From: JBDFMH01 sp047238125
Lineage (GTDB): Bacteria > Pseudomonadota > Alphaproteobacteria > Sphingomonadales > Sphingomonadaceae
Direction: 5' to 3'
Assembly (NCBI RefSeq): GCF_047238125.1
Contig: NZ_JBDFMH010000001.1
Location: 682,001 to 746,000, forward strand
Length of the DNA: 64,000 nt
How positions within the stretch are numbered: the first letter of the stretch is position 1; each line of letters starts with the position of its first letter. This document shows positions 40,730-49,491 of this stretch, piece after piece. The notes beneath the pieces were generated by a model that did not search any database, had not been told where the DNA came from, and saw nothing but the letters and a program-made list of their open reading frames with translations. Both the position numbers and the translations under genes were made by a program.

Positions 40730-41817
40730 TCTATCTCGATTATCAGGCGACGACGCCGCTCGCGCCCGAGGCGAAGTCGGCCATGCTGCCCTGGCTCGAC
40801 TCCTTCGCGAATCCCCATTCGTCGCATCGTGCCGGCCGTGCCGCCAAGGCGGCGGTCGAGGCGGCACGTGAGCGCGTGGCGGCGCTGCTGCCGCCGGGCG
40901 GCCGCACTGTCTTTACCAGCGGGGCGACCGAGGCACTCAACTGGGCGATCAAGGGTGCCCCGCCCGGCGATATCGTGACGATCGCGACCGAGCATGCCGC
41001 CGTGCTCGACACCGTCGAGGCGCTGAGCTGGGCCGGACGGCAGGTGACCATCCTACCGGTTGACGGCGATGGGCTGGTCGACCGGCAGGCGGCGCTCGGC
41101 GCGATCGTGCCGGGCGTGTCGCTGGTGGCGGCGATGCTGGTCAATAACGAGATCGGTGTGATCCAGCCGATCGGCTGGCTGGCCGATCTCGCCCATGCCG
41201 CCGGCGCGCTGTTGTTGTGCGATGCGGTGCAGGGTTACGGCCGCATCGAAATTCCAAAAAGTTGCGATATGGTGGCAATCTCCGCTCACAAGATCGACGG
41301 GCCGAAGGGAATAGGCGCGCTCTGGCTGCGAGACGGCACGCCGCCGATCGCCCCGCTGCTGCATGGCGGCGGGCAGGAGCCAGGGCGCTCGGGCACGCTA
41401 TCGCCGATGCTCTGCGCGGGCTTCGGTGCGGCAGCCGCGATCGCGGGCGAGCGGCGCGACGTTGACGGAGCACATGTCGCGACCCTGTTCGATCGACTGC
41501 GATCAGCACTGCCGGGATGGACGCTCAATGGAACGGCCGACGCCCGTTATCGTGGCAACCTCAATCTCCGCCGCGATGGCCTTGATGCCGGGCGGCTGAT
41601 CTCCGAACTGCGCGAGATTGCGCTGTCCGCCGGTTCGGCCTGCGCCAGCGGGTCGGGCCGGCCCAGCCATGTGCTGCGCGCGATCGGGCTCAGCGACGCG
41701 GAGGCCAGATCGAGCATTCGGCTCGGCTTCGGCCGCTACACGACCATCGCCGAGATCGACACTGCCGCCGCCGCGATCCGCGCCGCGGCCGATCGCCAGC
41801 GGATTTTGGCGGCGTGA
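40726..41817 (+). CDS. cysteine desulfurase (second of a tandem pair)
   Basis: 363 residues. Starts MIYLDYQATTP, PLP lysine K189 (SAHKIDGPKGIG) and sulfur-accepting C306 (SAGSACASG). The same fold as the upstream protein but clearly diverged. Both copies keep active-site residues, so neither looks dead. The ATGA overlap with each neighbour forms a three-gene run ending in a ferredoxin. Likely sulfur donor for Fe-S clusters or tRNA thiolation. Confidence 0.93.
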   Translation: MIYLDYQATTPLAPEAKSAMLPWLDSFANPHSSHRAGRAAKAAVEAARERVAALLPPGGRTVFTSGATEALNWAIKGAPPGDIVTIATEHAAVLDTVEALSWAGRQVTILPVDGDGLVDRQAALGAIVPGVSLVAAMLVNNEIGVIQPIGWLADLAHAAGALLLCDAVQGYGRIEIPKSCDMVAISAHKIDGPKGIGALWLRDGTPPIAPLLHGGGQEPGRSGTLSPMLCAGFGAAAAIAGERRDVDGAHVATLFDRLRSALPGWTLNGTADARYRGNLNLRRDGLDAGRLISELREIALSAGSACASGSGRPSHVLRAIGLSDAEARSSIRLGFGRYTTIAEIDTAAAAIRAAADRQRILAA

Positions 41818-42149
41818 CGGTCCTCGTCCGGTTCGTGTCTGCCGATGGCAGCGCCGTGCAAGAGGTGCAGGCTGCGCCCGGCGATCGGTTGCTTGATGTC
41901 GCCCAGGCCGCCGGCCAGCCACTGGAAGGGACGTGCGAGGGCCAGATGGCCTGTTCCACCTGCCATGTCATCGTCGCGGCCGAAGATTTCGATGGCCTGC
42001 CGCCCGCCAGCGAGAATGAGGAGGATTTGCTCGATCTCGCCGCCCACGCCACGCGTCGATCGCGGTTGGCCTGCCAGATCTGGCTTGACGGCATGGACCG
42101 GTTGACGGTGCGGATGCCGCCCGAAGCGCGCGACATGCAGGGGCGTTGA
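41814..42149 (+). CDS. adrenodoxin-type [2Fe-2S] ferredoxin
   Basis: 111 residues from GTG. Cluster ligands C41, C47, C50 (CEGQMACSTC) and C87 (LACQ). It is the adrenodoxin or ISC-type ferredoxin that feeds electrons to cysteine desulfurases for cluster assembly or to P450s. Its overlap with the desulfurase gene supports the Fe-S role. 4-nt overlap, GTGA. Confidence 0.93.
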   Translation: MTVLVRFVSADGSAVQEVQAAPGDRLLDVAQAAGQPLEGTCEGQMACSTCHVIVAAEDFDGLPPASENEEDLLDLAAHATRRSRLACQIWLDGMDRLTVRMPPEARDMQGR

Positions 42150-42330
42150 CAAGGATTGCTATCTCGCATGAGGCGGAAGGGCAGGCCATCGACGATCGCG
42201 CGCCGCATGTGCGCACGCTGAAAAGCGGTCGCCATTTTCTCTTTTGGCGGAAAGGCGCGAACGCGATCCAGATCATTGCTGTTTTGCATGAAAGCATGGA
42301 TCTGCCGCGTCATTTCCGCGAACCCTTGCC
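42146..42330 (+). pseudogene. parE-type toxin fragment
   Basis: An open frame from TTG 42146 reads about 40 residues of a ParE/RelE toxin C-terminus: VRTLKSGRHFLFW, then IQIIAVLHESMDLPRHF. Intact ParE has about 95 residues, and the N-terminal 55 or so are missing because the ferredoxin gene ends here. The frame has no stop and runs on into the SRP RNA gene, so the product would be meaningless. No antitoxin is nearby. A decayed toxin, not a functional gene. Confidence 0.7.
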
Positions 42331-42354
42331 TCATCCTGCGGGCTCGACCATATG
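42326..42354 (+). promoter_or_regulatory. promoter of the SRP RNA gene
   Basis: TTGCCT (42326-42331), a 17-bp spacer and CATATG (42349-42354) give a good sigma-70-type promoter. The predicted start lies near 42360, at the base of the SRP RNA stem. Confidence 0.65.
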
Positions 42355-42359
42355 GGCCG

Positions 42360-42456
42360 CGGGAGTCGGGCGGACGGTGCCGTCGCCAACTTGGTCAGGC
42401 CCGGAAGGGAGCAGCCACAACGATTTCGCAACGGGTCGTTCCGGCTCCCACCCTGC
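42360..42456 (+). ncRNA. ffs: signal recognition particle 4.5S RNA
   Basis: The diagnostic apical sequence GGTCAGGCCCGGAAGGGAGC (42393-42412) is the SRP RNA loop that binds Ffh. The ends GGGAGTCGGG and CCGGCTCCC pair to close the long hairpin. Length about 97 nt, as expected of the short bacterial form. It works with Ffh to target membrane proteins. Ends are placed by base pairing and may be off by a few bases. Confidence 0.93.
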
Positions 42457-42674
42457 CGTATTGTGAACATCAGCGGAACGTCGTGCTGTCCTACAGGCGA
42501 CGTTTGCGCCATGGTCGCGCTATGCGTTCGCACCGGCACCCCGTCGATTCGCTTTGCTCCCGTTCGATCCGACATCAGGTCCTTTCGGGCACGCGGGGTG
42601 CTCACAAGCGCTGCTTTCAGTGCTTTCGGCCCGGCCTCGACGGCGCGGGGCAGGCTGGCTAGGGCAGTGCGCGC

Positions 42675-44267
42675 ATGACCGACTCTCCCGCCTATCGCGT
42701 GCTCGCGCGCAAATATCGGCCGCAGCGCTTCTCGGAGTTGATCGGCCAGGATGCGATGGTCCGCACGCTCGGCAATGCCATCAAGCGCGATCAGCTGGCG
42801 CATGCCTTTCTGCTGACCGGCGTTCGCGGCGTCGGCAAGACATCGACCGCGCGGCTGATCGCCAAGGCATTGAATTGCATCGGGCTGGACGGGCAGGGCG
42901 GCCCCACCATCGATCCGTGCGGGGTATGCGAGCCGTGCCGCGCGATTGCGGAAGGCCGCCATATCGACGTGATCGAGATCGATGCCGCCAGTCATAACGG
43001 CGTCGACGATATCCGCGAGATCAGTGACGCGGTGCGCTACGCGGCCGTCTCCGCCCGCTACAAGATCTACATCATCGACGAAGTCCACATGCTGTCGAAG
43101 CAGGCTTTCAACGCCGTGCTGAAGACGCTGGAGGAGCCGCCGCCGCATGTGAAGTTCCTGCTGGCGACGACCGAAGTCCAGAAGGTGCCCGTCACCGTGC
43201 TGTCGCGCTGCCAGCGCTTCGATCTGCGTCGTATCCCGGCGGAGACGCTGGCGGCGCATTTCGCGCACGTCGTGACGGAGGAGGCGGTGTCGGCCGAGCC
43301 GGAGGCGCTGGCGCTAGTGGCGCGCGCGGCCGAGGGGTCGGCGCGTGATGGCCTGTCAATCCTCGATCAGGCGATCGCGCATGGCGGCGGCAACGTCACG
43401 GCCGATCAGGTGCGCGACATGCTCGGCCTGTCTGATCGTGGCGCGATCCGGCGGTTGTTCGGTCTACTACTGGCTGGCGACGCGCCGGCGGTGCTGGCCG
43501 CGCTTGCCGACCAGCATGATCTGGGCGTCGATCCCGCTGCGATCCTCCACGGACTGCTGGAGACCTGCCATGGCGTCACGCGAGCGAAAGTCGGTGGCGC
43601 GGCCGATCCGGCGCTGTCGAACGAAGAGCGCGAGGCCTATCTGGATTGGGCCAGCCGGCTCGGCTTCGCGACCCTTCACCGGATGTGGCAACTGCTGCTG
43701 AAAGGCCATCAGGAAGTGCAGCAGGCTGCGCTCCCTGCCGAATTGGCCGAGATGGCACTGCTGCGTATCGTACATGCCAGCCAGCTGCCCGACCCTGCCG
43801 ATCTGATGCGGCGGCTGGCGAACGGCGGTGGAATCGGTGCACTGCCTGGTCCGGCCGCCGCCCCCGCGGCGGCCGAGGCGCAGACGCCAATGCTGCGCGC
43901 GCCGGCCGATTTCGCCGCGATGGTGGACCTGCTGGAGAGCCGCCGCCCGCTGCTTGGCCAGCAGGTGCGCGATTTCATGGCGCTGGTGCGCTACGCGCCG
44001 CCCGATCTGGTGATCCAGCCGCGCCGCCCGATGGCCAGCGATTTCACACGCGAGCTTGCCGCCGCGCTTCGCGAGATCACCGATCTGCGCTGGGACGTCG
44101 CGATCGCTGATGGCCCCGCCCAGCCGACTTTGCTGGAACAGGAGAAAGCCGCCGCCGCTGCCGAGCGCGATGCCGTTCTCGCCCAGCCCGTGGTGAAAGC
44201 CGCATTCGAGGCCTTTCCCGATGCCGAACTGATCGACTACAGGCTGGGTAAAGCCGGGAGCGCATGA
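42675..44267 (+). CDS. dnaX: DNA polymerase III subunit gamma/tau
   Basis: 530 residues. Walker A GVRGVGKTS at 49-57, zinc cysteines C82, C85, C88 (CGVCEPC), Walker B IIDEVHML and sensor SRCQRFDL. It is the clamp-loader ATPase. The C-terminal part (about 370-530) is the variable tau region. No A-rich slippery sequence is seen, so programmed frameshifting to gamma is not evident. Followed by ybaB with ATGA overlap, the common dnaX-ybaB order. Confidence 0.96.
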   Translation: MTDSPAYRVLARKYRPQRFSELIGQDAMVRTLGNAIKRDQLAHAFLLTGVRGVGKTSTARLIAKALNCIGLDGQGGPTIDPCGVCEPCRAIAEGRHIDVIEIDAASHNGVDDIREISDAVRYAAVSARYKIYIIDEVHMLSKQAFNAVLKTLEEPPPHVKFLLATTEVQKVPVTVLSRCQRFDLRRIPAETLAAHFAHVVTEEAVSAEPEALALVARAAEGSARDGLSILDQAIAHGGGNVTADQVRDMLGLSDRGAIRRLFGLLLAGDAPAVLAALADQHDLGVDPAAILHGLLETCHGVTRAKVGGAADPALSNEEREAYLDWASRLGFATLHRMWQLLLKGHQEVQQAALPAELAEMALLRIVHASQLPDPADLMRRLANGGGIGALPGPAAAPAAAEAQTPMLRAPADFAAMVDLLESRRPLLGQQVRDFMALVRYAPPDLVIQPRRPMASDFTRELAAALREITDLRWDVAIADGPAQPTLLEQEKAAAAAERDAVLAQPVVKAAFEAFPDAELIDYRLGKAGSA

Positions 44268-44602
44268 CGATGGACATGGAAAAGATGATGGCAGCCGCGC
44301 AGGAAGCCGCGGCCAACATCCAGAAACAGATGGGTGACGCGCAGGCGAAGCTCGATACGATCGAGGTCGAGGGCGCGGCCGGCGGCGGCATGGTCAAGAT
44401 CCGCGCCACCGCGAAGGGCCGGATCCTGGGGGTCGAGATCGACGAGTCGCTGCTCGCGCCGTCCGAAAAGCAGATGCTGGAGGATCTGGTGGCGGCCGCG
44501 ATCAACGATGCGCGCACCAAGGCCGATGCTGCGGGCAATGCCGAGATGGGCAAGCTCACCGCAGGTCTGCCGCTCCCCCCGGGCTTCAAGCTGCCGTTCT
44601 GA
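44264..44602 (+). CDS. YbaB/EbfC nucleoid-associated protein
   Basis: 112 residues. MDMEKMMAAAQEAAANIQKQM and the central VEIDESLLAPSEKQMLEDLV match the YbaB fold, a small dimer that binds DNA. ATGA overlap with dnaX. recR, the usual third gene of this cluster, is not here; mtgA follows on the other strand instead. Confidence 0.93.
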   Translation: MTMDMEKMMAAAQEAAANIQKQMGDAQAKLDTIEVEGAAGGGMVKIRATAKGRILGVEIDESLLAPSEKQMLEDLVAAAINDARTKADAAGNAEMGKLTAGLPLPPGFKLPF

Positions 44603-44614
44603 TCGTCGGCAGCG

Positions 44615-45343
44615 TCAGCGCAAGCACCGGTCAAGCCCGCTGCGGCGGACGACGCCGATCCGCCCTTGGATCGAGCTGCCATAGCGCCGCGTGAAGCCCT
44701 TCGGGGCAACCGCGCCGCGCTTCTTGGGCAGCGGCAACACGGCGGCGATCCGCGCGGCCTCGGTCGGGGAAAGCCGGCTGGCGTCGTGGCGGAAATAGCG
44801 CTGAGCACCGGCATTGACGCCATAGGTGCCGATGCCGGTTTCCGCGATGTTCAGGTAGACCTCCATGATCCGGCGCTTGCCCCAGATCGCCTCGATCAGC
44901 ACAGTAAACCAGGCTTCCAGTCCTTTCCGAAAGAAGCCGCCGCCCTGCCACAGGAAGGCATTCTTCGCGGTCTGCTGGCTGATCGTCGAACCGCCGCGGA
45001 TCCGGCGCTTGACGGCATTGTCCGCCATCGCCGCCATGATCGCTTTGTAATCGAAGCCGTGATGGCTGCAGAAATTCCAGTCCTCGGCGCCGATCGCGGC
45101 GCGCGGCATGTTCGGATCGATCTGCGAAAGCGGCATCCAATCCTTGGTCACGCCGCGGCCCGCGAACCAGTCGCCCGCCATCGTCGCGGTGAGCGGCGCA
45201 GGCACGAACCGGTAGATCAGCACCCAGAGCACCGACAGCGCGACGAACGCCACGACGCCGCGACCGATCCACCACCCGATCCGGTAGGGCCAGGATCGCG
45301 CCGGGCGGGCGGCGCGGGGGCGTGCGGTCTTGCGGCGGGCCAT
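44615..45343 (-). CDS. mtgA: monofunctional peptidoglycan glycosyltransferase
   Basis: 242 residues from ATG 45343; ATG 45355 is equally possible. One N-terminal transmembrane helix (VVAFVALSVLWVLIYRF), then the GT51 domain with EDWNFCSHHGFD, GGSTISQQTAKN and IMEVYLNIAETG, all catalytic motifs. It polymerises lipid II glycans in the periplasmic face of the inner membrane and lacks a transpeptidase domain. Confidence 0.94.
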   Translation of the reverse strand: MARRKTARPRAARPARSWPYRIGWWIGRGVVAFVALSVLWVLIYRFVPAPLTATMAGDWFAGRGVTKDWMPLSQIDPNMPRAAIGAEDWNFCSHHGFDYKAIMAAMADNAVKRRIRGGSTISQQTAKNAFLWQGGGFFRKGLEAWFTVLIEAIWGKRRIMEVYLNIAETGIGTYGVNAGAQRYFRHDASRLSPTEAARIAAVLPLPKKRGAVAPKGFTRRYGSSIQGRIGVVRRSGLDRCLR

Positions 45344-45396
45344 CGCGGCCCGCATAGCGTGACGATGCAGGGCCGTCACGCCCGATGGAGCTCCGG

Positions 45397-46125
45397 ATGT
45401 CGTTGCTGATCGCTCTCGCGCTCGCTGCCGCCGCCCGCGATTACTGCCCCGAACGGCCGGGTCTCGGCACGCCTGCATGCACGATCGAGGCGGGCCACCT
45501 GTCGGTGGAGACATCCGTGGCAGACTGGACCATCGATCGGGGCGCGGACACCGTTCTCATCGGCGATACGCTGCTCCGGCTGGGGCTGAGCAATCGGCTG
45601 GAAGCACAGCTGGGTTGGACGCCGCTTGGGTTCTCGGGCGGTCGATCAGGAGTCGGCGACGTTACGCTGGCGCTGAAGGCCAACCTGCGAAACCCGGATG
45701 GCAGCGGTTTCTCTGCAGCCTTGCTGCCATTCGTGACCGCGCCCGCCGGCGGCGGCGCGATCGGAGCCGGCGATTGGGCGGCCGGGCTGGTCGTGCCGGT
45801 CGGGGTCGACCTCGGCCATGGCCTGTCGCTCCAATTGACTGGCGAAGTCGACGCCGCAGTCGATCAGGATCGTCATGGCCGCCATGCTGCGGTCGGTGGG
45901 GTGATCGGGCTGGGCGCAGAGCTGTCGGATGCTGTAGCGACGGCAATCGAGATTGGCGCCACCCGCGATGATGATCCTGCGGGGACGACGACGGAAACGC
46001 TGGCGTCGTTATCACTCGGCTGGCTGGTCAGCGACGACTTCCAGCTCGATGCCGGCGTCGCCGCCGGACTGAACCATGACAGCCCCGATCTCCAGCTGTC
46101 GATCGGGGTGTCACGACGGTTCTGA
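45397..46125 (+). CDS. outer-membrane transporter-like beta-barrel protein
   Basis: 242 residues. The start at 45397 follows TGGAGCTCCGG. A short signal peptide precedes a chain of amphipathic strands (TLLRLGLSNRLEAQLGW, LQLTGEVDAAVD), and the C-terminal residue is aromatic (SRRF), typical of outer-membrane barrels. It resembles the phenol-degradation MetA-like transporter family. Substrate unknown. Convergent with rpoH. Confidence 0.75.
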   Translation: MSLLIALALAAAARDYCPERPGLGTPACTIEAGHLSVETSVADWTIDRGADTVLIGDTLLRLGLSNRLEAQLGWTPLGFSGGRSGVGDVTLALKANLRNPDGSGFSAALLPFVTAPAGGGAIGAGDWAAGLVVPVGVDLGHGLSLQLTGEVDAAVDQDRHGRHAAVGGVIGLGAELSDAVATAIEIGATRDDDPAGTTTETLASLSLGWLVSDDFQLDAGVAAGLNHDSPDLQLSIGVSRRF

Positions 46126-46129
46126 CCGG

Positions 46130-47038
46130 TCAGGTCGGCGAGGGCAGCAGCCTTTTCTCGCCCGCGATCCGCATCATCGCCTTCTGCAGCTTGTCGAACG
46201 CGCGCACCTCGATCTGGCGGACGCGCTCGCGGCTGACGCCATAGACCTGGCTCAGTTCCTCGAGCGTCTTGGGGTCCTCCGCCAACCGGCGTTCGGCCAG
46301 GATATGCTTCTCGCGATCGTTCAGCGCGTCCATCGCCTCCTGCAGCATATTATGGCGGACGCTTTTCTCCTCGGCATCGGCGATGCGCTCATCCTGCAGC
46401 GGATCGGTATCGACCAGCCAATCCTGCCACTGGCCCTCGCCATCCTCGCGCATCGAGACGTTGAGCGAGGTATCCCCGCCCATTGCCATGCGACGGTTCA
46501 TGGACGTCACGTCATCTTCGCTGACACCAAGATCGGTCGCGATCTTCTTCAGATCCTCGGGCTTCAGATCGCCATCCTCGAACGCATCGAGCTGGCTCTT
46601 CATCCGGCGCAGGTTGAAGAACAGCTTCTTCTGCGCAGCGGTGGTGCCCATCTTCACCAGGCTCCACGACCGGAGGATATATTCCTGGATCGAGGCGCGG
46701 ATCCACCACATCGCATAAGTGGCGAGGCGGAAGCCGCGATCGGGCTCGAACTTCTTCACGCCCTGCATCAGGCCGATATTGCCTTCGGAGATCAGTTCCG
46801 ATGTCGGCAGGCCATAGCCGCGATAGCCCATCGCGATCTTCGCGACGAGCCGCAGATGCGAAGTCACCAGCCGCGCCGCGGCGTCGGTATCGGCATGCTC
46901 CTGAAAGCGCTTCGCCAGCATATATTCCTCCTCGGGCGTGAGGAGGGGGAATTTGCGGATCTCGGAGAGATAACGGTTGAGACTCTGCTCCCCGCCAAGT
47001 GCGGGAATCGTCGCCGGGACGTTCTTGCCGCTAGCCAT
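46130..47038 (-). CDS. rpoH: heat-shock sigma factor sigma-32
   Basis: 302 residues. Region 2 (NIGLMQGVKKFEPDRGFRL, TYAMWWIRASIQEYI), the RpoH box QKKLFFNLR and region 4 (TLEELSQVYGVSRERVRQIE) are all clear. It directs RNA polymerase to heat-shock promoters. Only one RpoH is visible; alphaproteobacteria often have two. It follows the RluD-type gene on the same strand with a 58-bp gap. Confidence 0.95.
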   Translation of the reverse strand: MASGKNVPATIPALGGEQSLNRYLSEIRKFPLLTPEEEYMLAKRFQEHADTDAAARLVTSHLRLVAKIAMGYRGYGLPTSELISEGNIGLMQGVKKFEPDRGFRLATYAMWWIRASIQEYILRSWSLVKMGTTAAQKKLFFNLRRMKSQLDAFEDGDLKPEDLKKIATDLGVSEDDVTSMNRRMAMGGDTSLNVSMREDGEGQWQDWLVDTDPLQDERIADAEEKSVRHNMLQEAMDALNDREKHILAERRLAEDPKTLEELSQVYGVSRERVRQIEVRAFDKLQKAMMRIAGEKRLLPSPT

Positions 47039-47096
47039 GATCTTCGGTCACTCCCTTCTGCGGCATCGGTCCAAGCCGTGCCGCACTTGTCGTCCG

Positions 47097-48047
47097 CTAT
47101 ATCGCAAGCTCGCTTAACAGTCGCTGCATGTCGTGCGGAATATCGCTATCGAACGCCATAGCCGCGCTTGTGATCGGATGGATGAATCCGAGCCGCGCAG
47201 CGTGCAGCGCCTGCCTCTCGAACCCCAAACGCTTCAACAGGCCGCTATGCTCCCCGCGCGTGCGCCCATAGGCCGGATCGCCCAGCAGCGGATGGCCGAT
47301 CGATGCCATGTGCACGCGCACCTGATGGGTCCGCCCCGTCTCCAGCCGGCATTCGATCAGCGCGGCGCCGGCCAGCCGCTCGACGGTGCGATAGTGGGTC
47401 ACCGCGCGCTTGCCGCGTCCGTCGCTGACCACCGCCACCTTTTGCCGGTTTGCAGTGGATCGGGCCAGCGGTGCATCCACAGTGCCGGCCGGCGGTGTGG
47501 GGTGGCCGGCCGCGATCGCGCGGTAGCGTCGTTCGATGCTGTGCCGGGCGAACTGCGCCGCCAGCCCCTCATGCGCGCGATCGGTCTTCGCCGCGATCAT
47601 CAGGCCGGACGTATCCTTGTCGATCCGGTGGACGATGCCCGGCCGCTCGACCCCGCCGATGCCGGACAATGATCCGCGACAATGGTGCAGAAGCGCGTTG
47701 ACCAGCGTCCCATCCAGATTGCCTGCAGCCGGATGCACCACCAGCCCCGCAGGCTTGTCGACCACAATCAGATGCTCGTCCTCGTAAGGCACGATGAGCG
47801 GAATATCCTGCGCGATATTATGCGCCGGCGCGGGCGCGGGCACATCAACCTCGAACGCGCCGAACGACTTCACCTTCCAGGCCGGATCGCGGAATAGGAC
47901 GCCTTCGTGCCGTACCGCGCCGGACGAGATCAGCGCCTTCAGCCGCTCGCGAGAGAGAGTAGGCAGCGCCGCCGCCAGTGCCCGGTCCAGCCGCCAGCCT
48001 TCCGCCTCCGGCGGCACTATCGCGCGTTGTATCGAACCCCCGTTCAT
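47097..48047 (-). CDS. RluD-family 23S rRNA pseudouridine synthase
   Basis: 316 residues. N-terminal S4 domain (LSRERLKALISSG), then the synthase domain with the catalytic aspartate D143 in HRIDKDTSGLMIAAKT. It isomerises uridines in 23S rRNA, probably 1911, 1915 and 1917 if a true RluD. The related RluA/RluC are alternatives, but the S4 domain and the operon order before rpoH (common in alphaproteobacteria) favour RluD. Confidence 0.92.
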   Translation of the reverse strand: MNGGSIQRAIVPPEAEGWRLDRALAAALPTLSRERLKALISSGAVRHEGVLFRDPAWKVKSFGAFEVDVPAPAPAHNIAQDIPLIVPYEDEHLIVVDKPAGLVVHPAAGNLDGTLVNALLHHCRGSLSGIGGVERPGIVHRIDKDTSGLMIAAKTDRAHEGLAAQFARHSIERRYRAIAAGHPTPPAGTVDAPLARSTANRQKVAVVSDGRGKRAVTHYRTVERLAGAALIECRLETGRTHQVRVHMASIGHPLLGDPAYGRTRGEHSGLLKRLGFERQALHAARLGFIHPITSAAMAFDSDIPHDMQRLLSELAI

Positions 48048-48065
48048 CCGGGTTATGAGATGGCT

Positions 48066-48455
48066 ATGGCGATCGAGATTTCAAGGCAGGTGCTGGCGCG
48101 AATCCTGGCCCACGCCGCCGGTGATCCGGAGTGGGAAGTTTGCGGCCTGTTGTTCGGACAGCCGGACCGGATCGACGTCGCCGAGCCTGCTCGCAACATC
48201 GCACCGTCGCCGGCCGACAGCTTCGAACTCGACCCTGCGCAGCTGATCGCGGCGCACCGCGCCGCACGGGCCGGCGGGCCAGCAGTCATCGGCCATTATC
48301 ACTCGCATCCCGGCGGCCGGGCCGTTCCATCGATGCGCGATGCCGATGCGGCGCGGGGCGGGGAGCTATGGCTGATCGTGGCCGATGGGGAGGCGGCGGC
48401 ATTCCGCGCCGAAGCGGACCGGACATTCCGTCCAGTCGCGCTGCGAGTGCGATGA
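48066..48455 (+). CDS. JAMM/MPN-domain metalloprotease
   Basis: 129 residues. The JAMM site is complete: E24 (WEVCGLLFG), H79-x-H81 (YHSHPGG), S89 and D92 (SMRDAD). Bacterial JAMM proteins cleave isopeptide or sulfur-carrier bonds, for example from ubiquitin-like carriers such as ThiS/MoaD types. No carrier or E1 gene adjoins it. ATG 48060 is an alternative start. It ends near the chpT start. Confidence 0.88.
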   Translation: MAIEISRQVLARILAHAAGDPEWEVCGLLFGQPDRIDVAEPARNIAPSPADSFELDPAQLIAAHRAARAGGPAVIGHYHSHPGGRAVPSMRDADAARGGELWLIVADGEAAAFRAEADRTFRPVALRVR

Positions 48456-48529
48456 CGCCGCCTTGCGTTGCATCGCCCGTGCCGTCACAAGGGCGGCCCT
48501 TCACCAAGTTTTCCGGGACCATCGTCGGC

Positions 48530-49174
48530 ATGTCCAGTTCGAGCGTCGATTTCGCGAGTCTGCTCTGTTCGCGGCTGTGCCATGATCTGTTGAGCCCGGT
48601 CGGCGCGATCAACAACGGGATCGAGCTGCTGGCCGACGAGCATGATCCCGAGATGCGCGCCCGCTGCCTCGATCTGCTGGCAGAAAGCGCGCGCGCTTCG
48701 GCGGCAAAGCTGAAATTCTTCCGGCTCGCCTTCGGTGCCGCGGGCGGCTTCGGCGATGCGGTCGACACGCGTGAGGCGCGCGCCGCGATCGAAGGGCTTC
48801 TGGGCCAGGATCGTCGCATCCAGCTCGGCTGGATGGTCTCGGATCCGTCACTGCCGAAGGGCGCGATCAAGATTCTGCTCAATCTGGCGCTGATCGGCGC
48901 CGACGCGCTGGTGCGGGGCGGCCGGCTCGATATCGGTGCCGAGGATGGCGAGATCGTGGTCCGCGCCGAAGGGCCTCGGTTGGTGCTCGATCCCGAGCTG
49001 CGCACTGCCCTGCTGGGCGAAGTCGAACCATCGCAGCTTACCCCGCGCGCCGCCGCAGCCTGGCTCGTCCATTCTCTCGCTCGGGATCAGGGCGGAGAAG
49101 TCATGGTCTCCGACGCGGACGAGGGCGTGCTGCTGTTCGGTGCCGCGCTGCCGACCGGCCGCAACAAGCTCTAA
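48530..49174 (+). CDS. chpT: histidine phosphotransferase ChpT
   Basis: 214 residues from ATG 48530. MSSSSVDFASLLCSRLCHDLLSPVGA has the phosphoaccepting H18 of the ChpT family, and the C-terminal degenerate ATPase-like domain is present. It relays phosphate from CckA to CtrA and CpdR. An ATG at 48452, overlapping the JAMM stop, would add 26 residues that are not conserved; the shorter form is favoured. Links the window's CtrA-like sites to the CckA-ChpT-CtrA cell-cycle pathway. Confidence 0.88.
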   Translation: MSSSSVDFASLLCSRLCHDLLSPVGAINNGIELLADEHDPEMRARCLDLLAESARASAAKLKFFRLAFGAAGGFGDAVDTREARAAIEGLLGQDRRIQLGWMVSDPSLPKGAIKILLNLALIGADALVRGGRLDIGAEDGEIVVRAEGPRLVLDPELRTALLGEVEPSQLTPRAAAAWLVHSLARDQGGEVMVSDADEGVLLFGAALPTGRNKL

Positions 49175-49216
49175 GGTTGCGCTGGCCGCCCAAGCGCGGC
49201 AAGGGGAGGCCGACCT

Positions 49217-49293
<77 letters not shown>

Positions 49294-49356
49294 ATCTCAT
49301 CCAACAGCGCATCGTCCGCGGCAGGCTGCATTCCCTGGCGATGCGGTGATCGACGG

Positions 49357-49490
49357 CTACAACGTCAATTCCACGATCGGGGTAGTGCTGAGCCGCTCGA
49401 TGTCGCGGCGTGGCGGGGCGCCGAACAGACGGCGATACTCGCGGCTGAACTGGACAGGCTCTCGTAGCCGCGGCAGGAGCATGACGAGAT
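49357..49490 (-). pseudogene. AraC-family regulator fragment
   Basis: The last part of an AraC/XylS HTH domain: QFSREYRRLFGAPPRRDIERL on the minus strand. It is joined by a one-base deletion to the preceding RGYESLS in another frame (near 49453), where VGYESxSQFSREYRR is expected. The rest of the gene is gone. Decayed remnant. Confidence 0.7.
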
Positions 49491-49491
49491 C

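Noticed and set aside
42468..42674. Short open frames between ffs and dnaX
   Set aside because: They lack start signals, are Arg/Ser-rich and resemble no family; probably non-coding leader.
43690..44267. Programmed frameshift in dnaX
   Set aside because: No A-rich slippery heptamer or downstream stem is present; the single frame encodes the full protein.
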